A stretch of 64,000 nt of DNA from positions 124,001 to 188,000 of the forward strand of contig WTXD01000018.1 of NCBI GenBank assembly GCA_022496205.1, in the 5' to 3' direction. Made by a program: the position numbers and the translations under genes. How positions within the stretch are numbered: the first letter of the stretch is position 1; each line of letters opens with the position of its first letter. This document shows positions 46,731 to 58,315 of this stretch, piece by piece. A model generated the notes under the pieces. The model was not told where the DNA came from, did not search any database, and worked only from the letters and a program-made list of their open reading frames with translations. The DNA is from Gloeopeniophorella convolvens (taxonomy: Eukaryota > Basidiomycota > Agaricomycetes > Russulales).

Positions 46731-48704
46731 TCAGCGCTTGCCGACCCGCACGCTCCCCTGGAACGGCAGCCCTGTGAGCACCATCCCGCCAGAGCCCGCG
46801 CTGCCCAGAGGCATGCCCTCGACGTGCACGCCAACCGCCGCCACGCCCTGCACGCCCGCGAGCGCGCCACCGCCGGCACCAAAGATCACCTTGCCCACGA
46901 AGCTGCGGAACTCGCGCTCGCGCCCGGGGAGCACTTCGAGCGGGACGTCCGTGAGCGTCGCGGAGATGCGCACCGCGCGGCCCTCGCCGTCAGATGGGGG
47001 CGTGTCCGTGTCGGGGCTGCTGTTCGCCGCGAGCCATGCGGAGGGTCGCACGCGCGCAAAGGCGCGCGGGGGCAGCGGGGACGGGAGCGGCGGCGCGGGC
47101 GGGACGTCGTCGTCATCGCCGGCCGGACGGGACGAGACAGTGGTAGTAGGAGAAGGAGTGGGGGGAGAGAAGTCATCCGACAGCGGTCCGTCGAAGATGA
47201 GCACGTCGGGCAGCACGCGGCGCACGTCGAGCGCGACATCCATCCCGGGCGGGAGCACGACGCGCGCGCGCACATGTCCGCTCGCGAGGATGGCCGTGCC
47301 GACGGGGCGGATGCGCATGTCGTCGAGTGAGACATTGCGCAGGACCTCGGGTCGCGGGTGCGGCGCGGGGAAGCGCGTGTGCGCGGTGTAGCCTGCGAAG
47401 AGCGCCAGCGGGGATGTGATCGCGATCAGATGATCCGTGCCCGAGAGGTAGTCAGAGATGAGCGCGGAGAGCGCGGGCGCGGCGGTAGGGTCTAAGGGAA
47501 GGACCGCACCATGGAGACTGAGGGTGATGTTGGGGTGCGTGAGGGTGAATGGCTCGGAGGTGACAGAGGCGAGCGGGATGAGGCTCGTGTCGGTGGTAGA
47601 ATTCTCGGGATGCGGAATCCATACGACGAAGGGGAGCGGCGGGGCATTGAAGCTGATGCTCGAGGGAGCAGGATTGACAATGAACGCTTCGGCGCCGACG
47701 GTCAACCTGTCTGCATCAGAGGAGATGGTGAATTGTTCGAGGTAAACGAGGTCGGATATGGAAGGTAAGGGCAGTCCGCGGCCTGGTGCAGGGAGACCGG
47801 GGAGTATGGGGACTAAGTGACTGTCAGAGCTGAATATGCGTCGGGCTGCGAGTGATGGGCGCTACGTACTCTTCATGCGCAACCCAACGGTCACATCAGG
47901 GCGCTCGACCTTGAGCGCATTTCGCCACCCTCCGCTTCCCGGTGTGCCTCCCACAATGGTAGCGCGGTCGGTTGTTGCCCGCGCAACAACATACCCCTGA
48001 CGCCAACTCTCGCGTGCAAATTTGAGCCAAGCGGACCCATTGTGAGATGGGCGGATGTGGACAGGTATCGATACAGGGGTGAGCCACGAAAGGCTGCTCG
48101 GTGGGTCCGCGGTGAGCGGGACTTGAAGAGGGGGTACTTCTATAGTGGCTAGAGGTGCAGTATGATCGTCCTGGGATGTGATGTTGACGGAAGAGAGGAT
48201 TACAGAGACAGCGTCGAGTCTACGAATACCCCAGCGGCCAATGGCTTTCCAAGTGTCGATCCAGATACCGTCGTAGGGATCTGGTTTCACATCTATCAGG
48301 GAGCCCGCGTCAAGGCCGATGCGTCCGTCCACCTTGAGCCATATCTCGCCATGCTCGGTGATGTTGAGGACGTTGATGGCGTCTGGGCCACGGAAGGCCA
48401 GTGCCTTGTCGAGGAGGACGTCATTGGAGACGTGAGACGCCTTGGCAGCGTACGAATATGCGAGGAAGAATAAGAGTAGTACAAGAAGGACAGATGCAGA
48501 GAGTGCGACTAGGAATACGGTCGTGAGGGTGGAGAGCAGGCTGCGGCGGGATGTGCTCGTAGTCTCGAGGAAATCATCATCGGAAGTTGGAGAGGTAAAG
48601 GATCGCGAGGCGAGGAGGGGAGTCTCTTCTGTAGGCTCTTGGGGCTCCGCCCTTGCCTTTCCCTTGTCGATGGGGCGGGGGATGTCCTCGCCGTCGGCGC
48701 TCAT
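46731..48704 (-). CDS. Tag1-like vacuolar single-pass membrane protein
   Basis: Exons 48704-47870 and 47812-46731 join in phase to 638 aa. The start is MSADGEDIPRPIDKGKARAE. The cytosolic N-terminus (about 95 aa, acidic, Ser/Thr-rich, with EETPLLASR) precedes one strong transmembrane helix (LSTLTTVFLVALSASVLLVL...). The large lumenal part has many N-glycosylation sites (VLNITEHG, SSVNITS, ENSTTD, HPNITLSL) and repeated beta-rich domains, as in fungal proteins related to yeast YLR173W/Tag1. Yeast Tag1 is a vacuolar membrane protein needed to end autophagy during long starvation. The assignment rests on topology and domain style, and other vacuolar membrane proteins of this build are possible. 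It is divergent to ATG1, 416 bp away. Confidence 0.6.
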
Positions 48705-49120
48705 GGGAGCACGAACCAAAAAAGCGCTTGGTCGCTGGCGGTGCGAACGAGTCCGAGACGGTGCTGATGACGCCGAGCCACGTGGAGGAGAAGGAAGACC
48801 CCGTGATGGGAAAATCGCGAGTGTCAGTGTCAGGATTGCATCACATGACGTTCTCCCACGGCGGCACGAGGCCCGCGTTCGCCCATTAACGCCATCGTCC
48901 GCCTCGGCCTGAGCGCTATCCCCAGTCATCGCCTTGCCCGCCTTGTACGCCCAGTCCGCCCGTCTCTGTCCCGTGTCTCGCCACACCGCGGCTAATATTT
49001 CACGAATTTGTCCCGTAACGACCGCTGTTTCTGCTATCTACTCCTCTCTCGGCCGCCACCACCTTGCGATAACACCCACCCCACAACTTTGCCCTTCCAA
49101 CTATCTCTCCGGGACCAGTC
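48705..49120. promoter_or_regulatory. Shared 416-bp divergent promoter of Tag1-like and ATG1
   Basis: The two start codons (48704 minus, 49121 plus) are separated by 416 bp with no other gene. A CACGTG E-box lies at 48779-48784. No clear TATA box is seen. Confidence 0.6.
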
Positions 49121-52100
49121 ATGGCCCGCCCCACGGACACACCAGTCCAGAGGACACCCTCTTCAACTGCATTGAACAAGCGGCCAGAGGATGAAGAGCT
49201 CAAGCCGTATGTTATAGTCGGTGACCTCGGCAAGGGCAGCTTTGCAACCGTATACAAGGGTTACAACGAGGCAAGTCGCGTCTTTACCATATCGGTATGA
49301 ACTATGATTAATGTGCTCAATTACCAGGACACGCGTCAGGAAGTCGCAATCAAGACTGTCAGTCGCAGCGGCCTCTCCACCAAACTCTTCGAGAACCTCC
49401 AGAGCGAGATTGACATCCTCAAGTCGTTATCCCACCGCCATATCACCAAACTCATTGATATTGTGGTGCGTCATATCCTGCCTTCCGACTAGGAGCGCTC
49501 TTTCATGCCTTGCACACTTAAAACAGCGCGCCGAACGCAACATATACCTCATAATGGAGTATTGCTCCGGCGGCGATCTCACCAACTATATCAAGAAGCG
49601 CGGACGCGTCGAGAACCTAGAATATATTCCCGAACCCGGCGCTGCTCCACAATATTATCCGCATCCTAGGACAGGCGGTCTTGCTGTCCTTGTCGTCCGT
49701 AGCTTTCTGAGACAGCTTGGTAAGTTCCACCAGGTGTTCCCCTGACGTAAACTGATAACAACAACCAGCACGCGCACTCAAGTTCTTGCGGCAACGGAAC
49801 CTCATACACCGTGACATCAAACCACAGAACCTGTTACTGCGTCCACCTGGTCCAGAGGACCTGGCCCGAGGGCACCCTCTCGGTGTCCCGCTCCTCAAAG
49901 TGGCCGATTTCGGTTTTGCGCGCTCCCTGCCAAACGCGATGATGGCAGAGACACTTTGTGGCTCCCCGTGAGTGCCTCGTGTTGCATGTCGTGACTGCGA
50001 CCGAACGTGTGACCCCTACAGTCTGTATATGGCACCGGAGATTCTCAGCTACCAAAAATATGACGCCAAGGCCGACCTCTGGTCCGTCGGTGCCGTGCTC
50101 TACGAGATGTCGGTGGGAAAGGCCCCTTTCCGCGCGTCGAACCACATCGAGCTCCTCAAGAAGATCGACCACTCGAAGGGCATCAAGTTCCCCGACGAGG
50201 ATCCAACGCACCAGCCACGCCCTGGAGAAGATCCACCATTGGTCGTGCCTTCAGATGTGAAAGCGCTTATCCGCGCACTATTGCGGCGGAACCCCGTTGA
50301 GCGCGCTAGCTTTGAAGACTTCTTCAAGAGCGAGGCCATGGCAAACTCCAAGTTCCCGCGGCCGATAGCCGTGCGGCCGCCGACCCCCGTACCGATAGAC
50401 CCCCCGGAAGACGGTAAGATTCCGGAAAGCCATATGCGTATTCCGCCAGAGGTTCTGGACCCGCGCGCGATGATCCCGCCGAGCAAGTTCAACTTTCGAA
50501 GACGGGAAAGCGAAGTGGCGTCGCAGTCGCACGAGGGCGAGCCTTCGAGGTCCGTGGTTCATTGGACTATCTAATAGTGTGTTCACTTATCCTGTTGTAG
50601 CCCTCCAAAGGCTCCGAGTGAGGAGCCGAGCTCTGCAATCACACCAATCACGCGTACCGAGTCGAACGCGTCCAATATTCCCGCTCCTCGACCAATGCTC
50701 AAGCCACTGTCGACAGAAGGGTCCATCATACCCGGAGAGACGGAGGAGGACGGACTTCTGCGAAGAGAGTATGTACTTGTGGGCGATACGCGCGCCGTCG
50801 AGTTCAACCGGACCGTGGACGGTGGGCATCCCAGGCAGCCCTTATCTCCCCTATCTACTCACGTCAGCACAGAGATCAACGCCGCCCGGCGACGACCGCT
50901 CTTAGACCGGCGCGTGCCCCCCACGCCTGCCTCGGCGGTAGACGAGAAGCGCTCGCCCGAGCTTCCCGGGAGCATCTCGCCCGAGTCGCCTATAGGCCCG
51001 ACCTTTCCGCCCGCGCCAAACCTGGGCAGCGCGCCGATCCCGACGCCGACGGGTCGCTCCGCTTCGAATGCGCTCTCGCGCGCGCTAACGCTCGCGTCGA
51101 AGAAGCTATTCGGCACCGGCGCGAGCAGCCCGCGCTCGCCGCCGCACTTTGCGCCGCACGCGGCGTCGCCGCGCATGCGCGCCGCGACGGTCGGCGGCGT
51201 ATCCGGGCCGATCGATCCCGTCGAGGACGAGCTGCTCGGCGCGCTCGAGCAGCTCGCGCAGAAGACGCACGTGATCACGCGCTGGGCGGACGAGATGTAC
51301 GACTTTGTGAAGAATGTGCCGCAGAGTGCGTCCCCGCTGCTCCCTGCGCGCGGCGGGCGGGCGATGCTGACGGCGCGTCGTGGTGGGGCAGAGCCGCTGC
51401 CGGACCCGAGCAAGTTCACGCCGCGGGAGGGCGAGAACGAGAAGATTGCGGCGCGGCGGCGCAACGCGGACGTGCAGGCCGAGTACAACGCGGTGACGTG
51501 CGTCGCGATCTACATGCTCGTGATGCAGTTCTCGCAGAAGGGCATCGACGAGCTGCGCAAGTACCAGGAGCACATGGAGATGCGCCACCCGGACGGCGAC
51601 TTTGTGCTCTCGGACGGCTTTGACGAAGGTGCGTCGCGCCCGCGCTCCTTGAGTTGAGTTGGGCTGATCGGGTGGGTGCGCAGCGCTCGGGTGGTTCAAG
51701 GACCACTTTCTGCGGTGCAACGACCGCACGGCGCTCGTCAAGACATGGCTGCCTGCTCAATACACGGGGCCGACGACGTGGGTCGACGAGCTCGTGTACA
51801 ATCGTGCCCTCACGCTCGTGCGTTTCCCCCATCTCCCTTTCCCTGTCCCTCCCGCCGGCCGCTGACACGCGCACAGAGCCGCACGGCGGCGCGCAAGGAG
51901 CTGCTGGACCAGCACAAGGCGCCGGACGAGTGCGAGCGGCTGTACGAGGAGTCGCTGTGGTGCCTGTACGCGCTGCAGGACGACCTGCTGCAGAAGGGCA
52001 ACCCGTTCATGGAGGAGGACCGCGAGACGATCGCGACGTGTGCGTGTCCTCTCCTCTCTTCCCTGCCTACGTGCTGGACTTGACGACGGCGCGTGCAGGG

Positions 52101-52277
52101 ATCAAGCGCACGAAGCTGCGGCTCGTGCGGTGCCGCGCGCGCATGGAGATGCCGACGCGCGAGCGGCTGCGCGATGCGCGCGCGGACAAGAACCTCGACG
52201 ACGTCGCGCGGATCCCGGCGCCGTGGGACGCTGCCGCGCTCGAGCAGTTCCACCGCGCCGCACCTGCTGCGCCGTGA
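49121..52277 (+). CDS. ATG1: Autophagy-initiating serine/threonine kinase Atg1
   Basis: Nine exons (49121-49270, 49328-49465, 49527-49719, 49769-49967, 50022-50549, 50601-51628, 51684-51817, 51877-52039, 52099-52277) give 903 aa. The kinase domain starts [20 protein letters not shown], with catalytic Lys59 (VAIKT), HRDIKPQN (Asp176), ADFGFARSL (Asp207) and LYMAPEIL. A fungal-type insert ([20 protein letters not shown]) lies before helix E. A proline/serine-rich linker (about 350-600) precedes the C-terminal MIT-type region that binds Atg13, beginning [20 protein letters not shown] and containing [19 protein letters not shown]. Atg1 phosphorylates autophagy factors at the phagophore assembly site. 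The first intron uses a GC donor (GCAAGT). The gene is intact. Confidence 0.95.
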
Positions 52278-52697
52278 CCCCCCTCCCTTCCCCTCCTTAC
52301 CTTTCCCTTTCTCTGTTTCTATTGCTGGGTGTAGATCTGTCCGTGTTTAGTCTCCCGCTGTTGTATTATTTAATTGCACGCATCCCCCCATCCCATCCGC
52401 CGCTATGCACACCGCCGCCCTTCCCCTCGTACTCTCCATATCTGCCTCTGATGCCCCCTCTTTTTATTGTTGCTCCCGTTGCTACGTATGCTCGTACACT
52501 CGCCCCCGCCCACCGCCTATTCTACCGCACCGCATCCCACCGCCGCAGGACGCAGGCCGCTCCCCCCCTTGCACGCGCATCCCCACCCACTGTACCCTTT
52601 GCACTGTACTACACCATTTTACGTACTCACGCCACCGCACGCCCGCTTTCCGCTCTAATCTTAAGGTTAATTTTCCCGTGGTGTTTGCAATTGCGAG
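52278..52697. other. Convergent intergenic region
   Basis: Pyrimidine-rich 3' region between ATG1 (+) and SFM1 (-). No gene is supported. Confidence 0.5.
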
Positions 52698-53640
52698 TCA
52701 GAGCTCGAAGGCCTGGTCGAGGTCGGCGTGCAGGTGCTCTTTCATGCCCGGCGGGAGGAGCGGCTCGTCCACCGTGCCGGGCGCGATCATGTACCCTGCG
52801 CGGGCGCGTCAGCCAGCACACCACGACGAAGGGGCGCGCGCACGGAAGGGCATCTCGACGCTCTCGCGCGCGTTGAACCGGATCGTCGGGTGGTCCTGCA
52901 TGCCGCGGCATGAGCGTGAGCGCCGTGCCGGGCCAGGCTGGAAGCGCGGGGGACGCACGACGTAGGGGATCGTGTCGAGCGCGAGCCCGTCCACGACGAC
53001 GCGCTTCGCCACGCCGAGCGCGGTGTCCGTCGTCATCTGCACCGCGCCGAGGTGGCGCGTCGGGAAGCCGAGCGCGCGCAGCTCGGACGTGCGGTCGCGC
53101 GGCGGGTCGTCGCCTGCGCGCGCGGGGGGTCAAGCCCGCCGTCACCCTTCCCGGACCGCGAGCACGCACCGAGGATGCCCTGCGCGCTGTGATAAGTACA
53201 ACTGGAGCAGTGGCTGACGCGGGCCGGGGCCACGCACGCCGAAGAGAAACCACGCAAAGCGGCCGTCGCCGTCGTCTGGCGCGAGCGGTGCGGGCGCGCG
53301 CGGATCGAGCAGGCACACCTGCTCGAGCGGCACGCCGCGCGCGCGCATGAGCGCGAGCACGCTGTCCTCGGTGCACTCGGCGGCGGCGGCGGTCGGCTGC
53401 TGCTGGGCGCTGGGCGCGGAGGCGAGGGAGGCGGAGAGGGAAGCGGAGGCGGCGGGCGAGAGGTGCGTGAAGGCGACGCGCGAGGCGGGACCTGCGAGCG
53501 TGCACATGTGCTGTACAATACCCGTTTAGCACGCGGGTGAGGGGGGGCGTATGAAGGGGACGTGCCGTGTACTCGAGCTCGACCCAGCGGGGGAGTGCGC
53601 GGGGCGTCGGGTCGTCCGCCTCCATGTGCTCTGTGTCCAT
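52698..53640 (-). CDS. SFM1: SPOUT methyltransferase Sfm1-like (ribosomal protein uS3 arginine)
   Basis: Sfm1 is a SPOUT-fold methyltransferase that modifies an arginine of ribosomal protein uS3 (Rps3). The start at 53640 gives MDTEHMEADDPTPRALPRWV, then ELEYTHMCTLAGPASRVAFT. This is followed by VCLLDPRAPAPLAPDD, FAWFLFGG-type sequence, GAVQMTTDTALGVAKRVVV (the SPOUT AdoMet/dimer segment), LDTIPYVDHPTIRFNARESV, EMPFRYMIAPGTVDEPLLPP and a C-terminus DLDQAFEL. The stop is at 52698-52700. About six short introns are inferred. The first (53511-53565) appears to use a GC donor (GCACGT), because a GT donor does not keep the conserved EY.HM frame. A Ser/Ala-rich insert follows FTHLSP. Confidence 0.85.
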
Positions 53641-54510
53641 CGTTGCATTTAAATTATACGTCGTTCCACAGGCCAAACGCGCAGGCGCACCTACTACGAA
53701 CGTGAAGCCCATAACTTTACCTTGCGATTTTGCAAGTCGAGATAGATCTTGAGTCGAGATTCGAGACAGAGGAATGATAATCAGCTAGCGTTACATAATC
53801 GGACATCGGAGGTACGCGGGCCGGGAGAAAGGTGCGGCTGGCTAATCGGGGACGATTTGGTCAGCGTGGTTGCGTGGGCTGCGGAGCCGAGGGGAGCAGC
53901 CGACGGCTCCGGCTTTGGTTCTCTTTTAGCTCGTGTGATCAAGCGGAAGCGATCGCGAGACGACCGTTCAAGAGAGCAGTGCTCTGCAGTGCTGGGAACG
54001 AGGCGAACGTTGGCGGCACGGATGGGTGATGGGTACCGTCTGTTCGGGGGCTGGGTGGGAAGATGAAGGGGGTGTTGTGACCGGGGAGGTCGGGATTGGC
54101 AAGTGGGGAGCGCTGACGTCCGTGCGGGCCACGCGCACAGAACGGAGCATTGTCACATCCTTACCTCACCGTTACTCGGGTGCTGCGCAGCGTCGCAGTG
54201 CTGCTGATGCAATGTCACTGCCTGCCAGTCGGCCGCGTGGGCTCCTGCCTGCGCTGCAGGACGCTTTGCTTTGCGAACTTACGGGGTAGGACGTGGAGCG
54301 AGAGCGGGATGACGCGGGAGAGAACTGTTGGCCGAGCGGCGAGCCTGGCGGATGGCAACGGGGCTTGTCGGGGACGGACCCCGAGTGATGGTCATTAGGC
54401 AGAGTCACACACACAGTGAATAAGACGCTCATTTGTGTGCCAGCGATTCCTTCCCCCGGGCCCCGTTCGTTTCCTGACCACCATCTCCATCGTCCTTGTT
54501 CCTCTCCACG
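53641..54510. other. Divergent intergenic region, SFM1 and PAP2 gene
   Basis: No gene is supported. It is likely the promoter region for both flanking genes. Confidence 0.45.
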
Positions 54511-55690
54511 ATGGCCTCCGCTCCCCCGCTCATCCAGCCCTTCACAGACGACAGCCACCTCGACGACGGCGGCTCCGTCATCGGCCTCTTCCTCGAGCCG
54601 CTCATCGTCGTCTCTCTCCTCACCGCCGGTGTCTTGCTCAACCGCCGCCCAGCGTCCCCCACCTCCCGCAGCCACTCTCCCCTCCTCGCACCCTCTTCCC
54701 CGCCCTCGCAGACCCGCCACTCGTCTCTGCGGCTCTTCAAGCCGCGGGACACGTCCCGCTACGCGGACAACTGGATATCCCGCACGGTCTTCCGCTACCC
54801 CTTCTTGCTCGAGGTCCTTTACTGGGCCCTCACGTACTGGGTATACCAGGTTGCCCGTGCGATCTCTGCGGTTCTGTTCATCGACGAGGGCACGGTCGAC
54901 ACTGCCCGTCGCCATGCGATCCAGCTGCTCGAATTTGAGCGCCATCTGGGCATCCAATGGGAGAACAAGATCCAGGATACCATCATGCAGCACGGATGGG
55001 CCATCGCGTCGCTGAACCGGTATGTCTCATCGTGCACCGCAATTGTCATTCTTGTGCTGACCATCGGGCGTCGGCGGCAGGATCTATTCGTTCATCCACA
55101 TCCCGGCAACGATTGCCTTTTTGGCGTACTTTTACCACGCCCAGCCTTTCCGGGTGTACGCGCCGGTCCGCCGAACGATGGCGCTCGCCAACCTGCTCGC
55201 CTTTGTCGTCTTCACCCTCTGGCCGTGCATGCCCCCGCGCCTCCTCCCCGCCTCCTACGGCTTCGTCGACACCGTCCACAAGAACGGCATGGGCTCCGTC
55301 TGGACGACGAACAAGTTCTGCAACCAGTTCGCCGCGATGCCCTCGCTCCACTTTGGCTACTCGCTCATCGTCGGCGTGTCCCTCTTTGCGCACGCGCCCG
55401 CCAGCCAGCGCCGTGGCAACGCGCACGTTCTCTTCCTGCTCTACCCGGCCACCATCCTCCTCGCGATCGTCGCGACCGCGAACCACTACCTCCTCGACGC
55501 GGTTGCCGGGCTCGTCGTCGCCGCGGTCGCGCGCTACTTCAACACTGTCCTCATCCCGCTGCTCGCGCTCGAGAACGTCGTGTTCAACCTCCTGCACATC
55601 CACAAGCCCCCGCCCGCGAGCATCGCCGAGGGCCACCAGGACACGCTCCCGCGCTTCGCCGAGGACGCGAACAAGCAGCTCGACGCCTGA
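54511..55690 (+). CDS. PAP2-superfamily multi-pass membrane protein
   Basis: Exons 54511-55019 and 55081-55690 give 372 aa. A short cytosolic N-terminus (FTDDSHLDDGG) precedes a first helix (IGLFLEPLIVVSLLTAGVLL). Several further helices follow. Phosphatase-superfamily motifs are CNQFAAMPSLHFGYS (PSxH) and ANHYLLDAVAGLVVA (the His/Asp of the last motif). The arrangement resembles the PAP2_3 group that includes inositol-phosphorylceramide synthase-like and phospholipid phosphotransferase proteins, but it is too short for a confident Aur1 call. An ER or Golgi membrane location is inferred. The gene is convergent with GWT1, 236 bp away. Confidence 0.78.
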
Positions 55691-55926
55691 GCAGGCGCGC
55701 TTGTCCCCCATGCGTTTCTCCCTTTCCGTTGCTAGCTGGTTCTTTTCTCGGTCTTATGTCCTTACGATACGTCGACGGATCCGTAATGCGGCCGCGGGAT
55801 GTCATGTAGATGGTCGTCACGCTGAGTATCACAGATAATATATATATGCCCAGTGCTTGGGCCCCCGTGCGTGCCCGCCTGCGGAGATACCCAATGAATG
55901 ATATATCATGATGGATGCGCACAGCG

Positions 55927-57815
55927 CTAGAAGCTGATCAACCGCCGCTCGCGCGCGGCCCACGCGACGCCGCAGAAGCCCAGCGCGTACGCCCCGAGCA
56001 CGCCCAGCGCGCGCGCATCGGACGCGTGCATCGTGCGCATGGACAAGTTCACCACGCCCGTAGCAACGTTCGCCTGCCGCGCCGCGCATCAGCCGCGCCC
56101 CGCACGCAAAATAACAAAGGAGAGCGCACGAGGAGGAACAGCGCGAGCGAGTTGCGGTTCACCGCGTCGAGCAGCGGCGGCGCCTCCGCGAGTGGCGCCG
56201 CGCCGCCCGCATCCGCATCCCTAAGCTTGAGCCCCGAGACGGGCGAGTACCGCGCGCGCGCGCGCGGCGCGAAGAGCAGCTCGAGCAGCACGACGTACAG
56301 CAGCAGCGCGCTCGCGCTGTGCGCCACGACCCACGCCACGTACGGCAGGTTCGCCTGCGCCGAGTCAGCGCTCCGAACCTCGGGGGAATGAGGGAGGGGA
56401 GGGGAGGGACGCACGAGGCGGCGCGAGACCTGCAGCCCGCCGAGGCTGCACGCGCCGAGCAGCGCCCAGTAGATCGCCGCGTACGAGAAGAGCTCCGCGG
56501 CGGCCTTGTCGCTCTCGCGCGGCGCGGGCGGCTTTGCGCGCGGTGGCGCGGAGTCGGGCCGCGCGCTCGAGGCTGCGGCGCGCTGTTGTCGCCGGTAGTG
56601 CGCGGGGCTGGGCGGGAGGACGACGGTGCCGGCCGAGAGGCCGAGCAGCTGGATCGCGAGGTAGCCTACCGCACGTCAGCCCGGGGCTTGCGCTGGGGTG
56701 AGAATGGGCGGAAGGCGCACCGGGGAGCGACGCGAGGCCCTCCTTGTTCGCGCTCACGAGCGACACGCGCGGCGCGTGCAGGACGTACGCCGCGAGGCCG
56801 GCGCCGAGCACGAGCTCGTGCGCGCCCGCGACGAGCAGCGCGAGCAGCGCCGCGGGCATGCGCGCGAGCAGGGGGTGCAGGAGCACCTGCAGCACGGGCA
56901 GCGCCGCGAGCGTGAGGAAGAAGTTCCAGTGCGCGCCGTACTCCGACACGTGCTCCTGCCCCGGCGCGCGGTGTCAGTCGGAGTGGGGGAGGGAGGTGAG
57001 GGAGGGGGAGAGAGAGGCGCACGGGGTACTGCGTGCCCTTGACGAGCAGCACGCGCGCGAGGCCGAGCGCGAGCACCGGCGCGCTGCGCCGCGCGGCGTG
57101 GGCCAGCTTCGGCGCGAGCGGGCGCCGCGCGTACGACGCGTCGTGCACGAGCGCGCGCGCGGAGCCGACGCCCTGCGCAAAGACGAACGCGCCGACGCCG
57201 AGGTCCATCTGTCGCCATCACCGCTGCCGTCAGCGCGCGCGCACACAAACAGCACAGGGCGGGCACGCACGAAGGACACGCCGTAGGTCTCGCACTTGGC
57301 CAGCGCGCGCGGGAAGACGGGAAAGTCGACCGCGAGGATCGCGAGGACCGTCTCGAGCATCATGTGTGCGCGGTACGCGCTCAGCGCCGCGAGGCGCTCG
57401 CCGGTGTGCGTGGTGGTGTCGGCGCGGCGCGGCGAGGCGTGCGGGAGCGGGGTGCCTGTCTCGCGGCGCGGGAGGAGCGCGCAGAGGAGCGCGGCGGGCA
57501 GCGCGAGCGCGCATGCGAGGAGCAGCGGGCGGTGCGCGGCGAGGGTCATCGAGAGGAGGAGGGGCGCGACGAGGAGCGCGAAGGAGGGGAGGAAGGCGGG
57601 GGGCTTGGGGGACGGGAGGCGCGTGCGGATGCTCAGGTAGAGCGCGAGGGAGGCCTGGTGTGCGTGTGCATGTGTGAGAGAGGGAGGTAAAGCGAGGCAT
57701 GGAGGGGGCGTACGAAGGCGACGAGGGAGATGTTGTTGACGTGGTGCACGGTCGAGCCGGTCATGCCAGAGACGAAGGCCTCTTTGGCGGCCTTGTAGTC
57801 GGCGTGGCTCGCCAT
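55927..57815 (-). CDS. GWT1: GPI inositol acyltransferase Gwt1 (PIG-W)
   Basis: Gwt1 acylates the inositol ring of glucosaminyl-phosphatidylinositol in the ER, an early step of GPI-anchor synthesis. The start at 57815 gives [20 protein letters not shown], then [15 protein letters not shown]. Later blocks are [120 protein letters not shown] and [15 protein letters not shown]. Around a dozen hydrophobic helices are visible. Six or more short introns fit. The sequence is very GC-rich. The stop is at 55927-55929. No frame break was found in the blocks I checked. Confidence 0.93.
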
Positions 57816-58315
57816 CGCCGTCAGACTCGGGCGCAGAGTCGGGCGCGGCGGGTTCAGTATGGTTGTGTCAGAGGGGGGCGGAACGCGAGCCTGCGGCGCT
57901 CAGTACTGCACCGCGCTCGCTCTGACCCAGTAACGCGCACCTGCTGCGATACCGTCAGTAACCAGTAGTTAAGCCCTGCGGCGGCCGCGTTCAAGTGAGG
58001 GTATCCAAGTCGTCGTCGGGGCGGGATCAGAGTCAGTGAGCGCACGTGCTGCGTATTGGCCACAAGCGCTCGAGTCCCTGAGCTTGATCAATCGCTTACT
58101 ATGATGCCCTTGCACGTCGGTCTGATCGCCACCCTCACAAGTATGCTCGCCAGGTATCCAAAGGTGTATTAACAAAAAGAGCGTCGTATACGAATAAATT
58201 ATGAAGAAACATAGTCGTGGCGAGTCTACTAGTACAGTCCGTCTTCCACGGGTACGAATATGGAGAATGCGGCGTAGAGTCTCGGAATTAAGAGATGAAA
58301 CTACAGGCGGCCCGC
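57816..58315. other. Intergenic region, no gene seen
   Basis: It lies between the GWT1 start and the 3' end of the next minus-strand gene, and presumably holds the GWT1 promoter. Confidence 0.45.
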
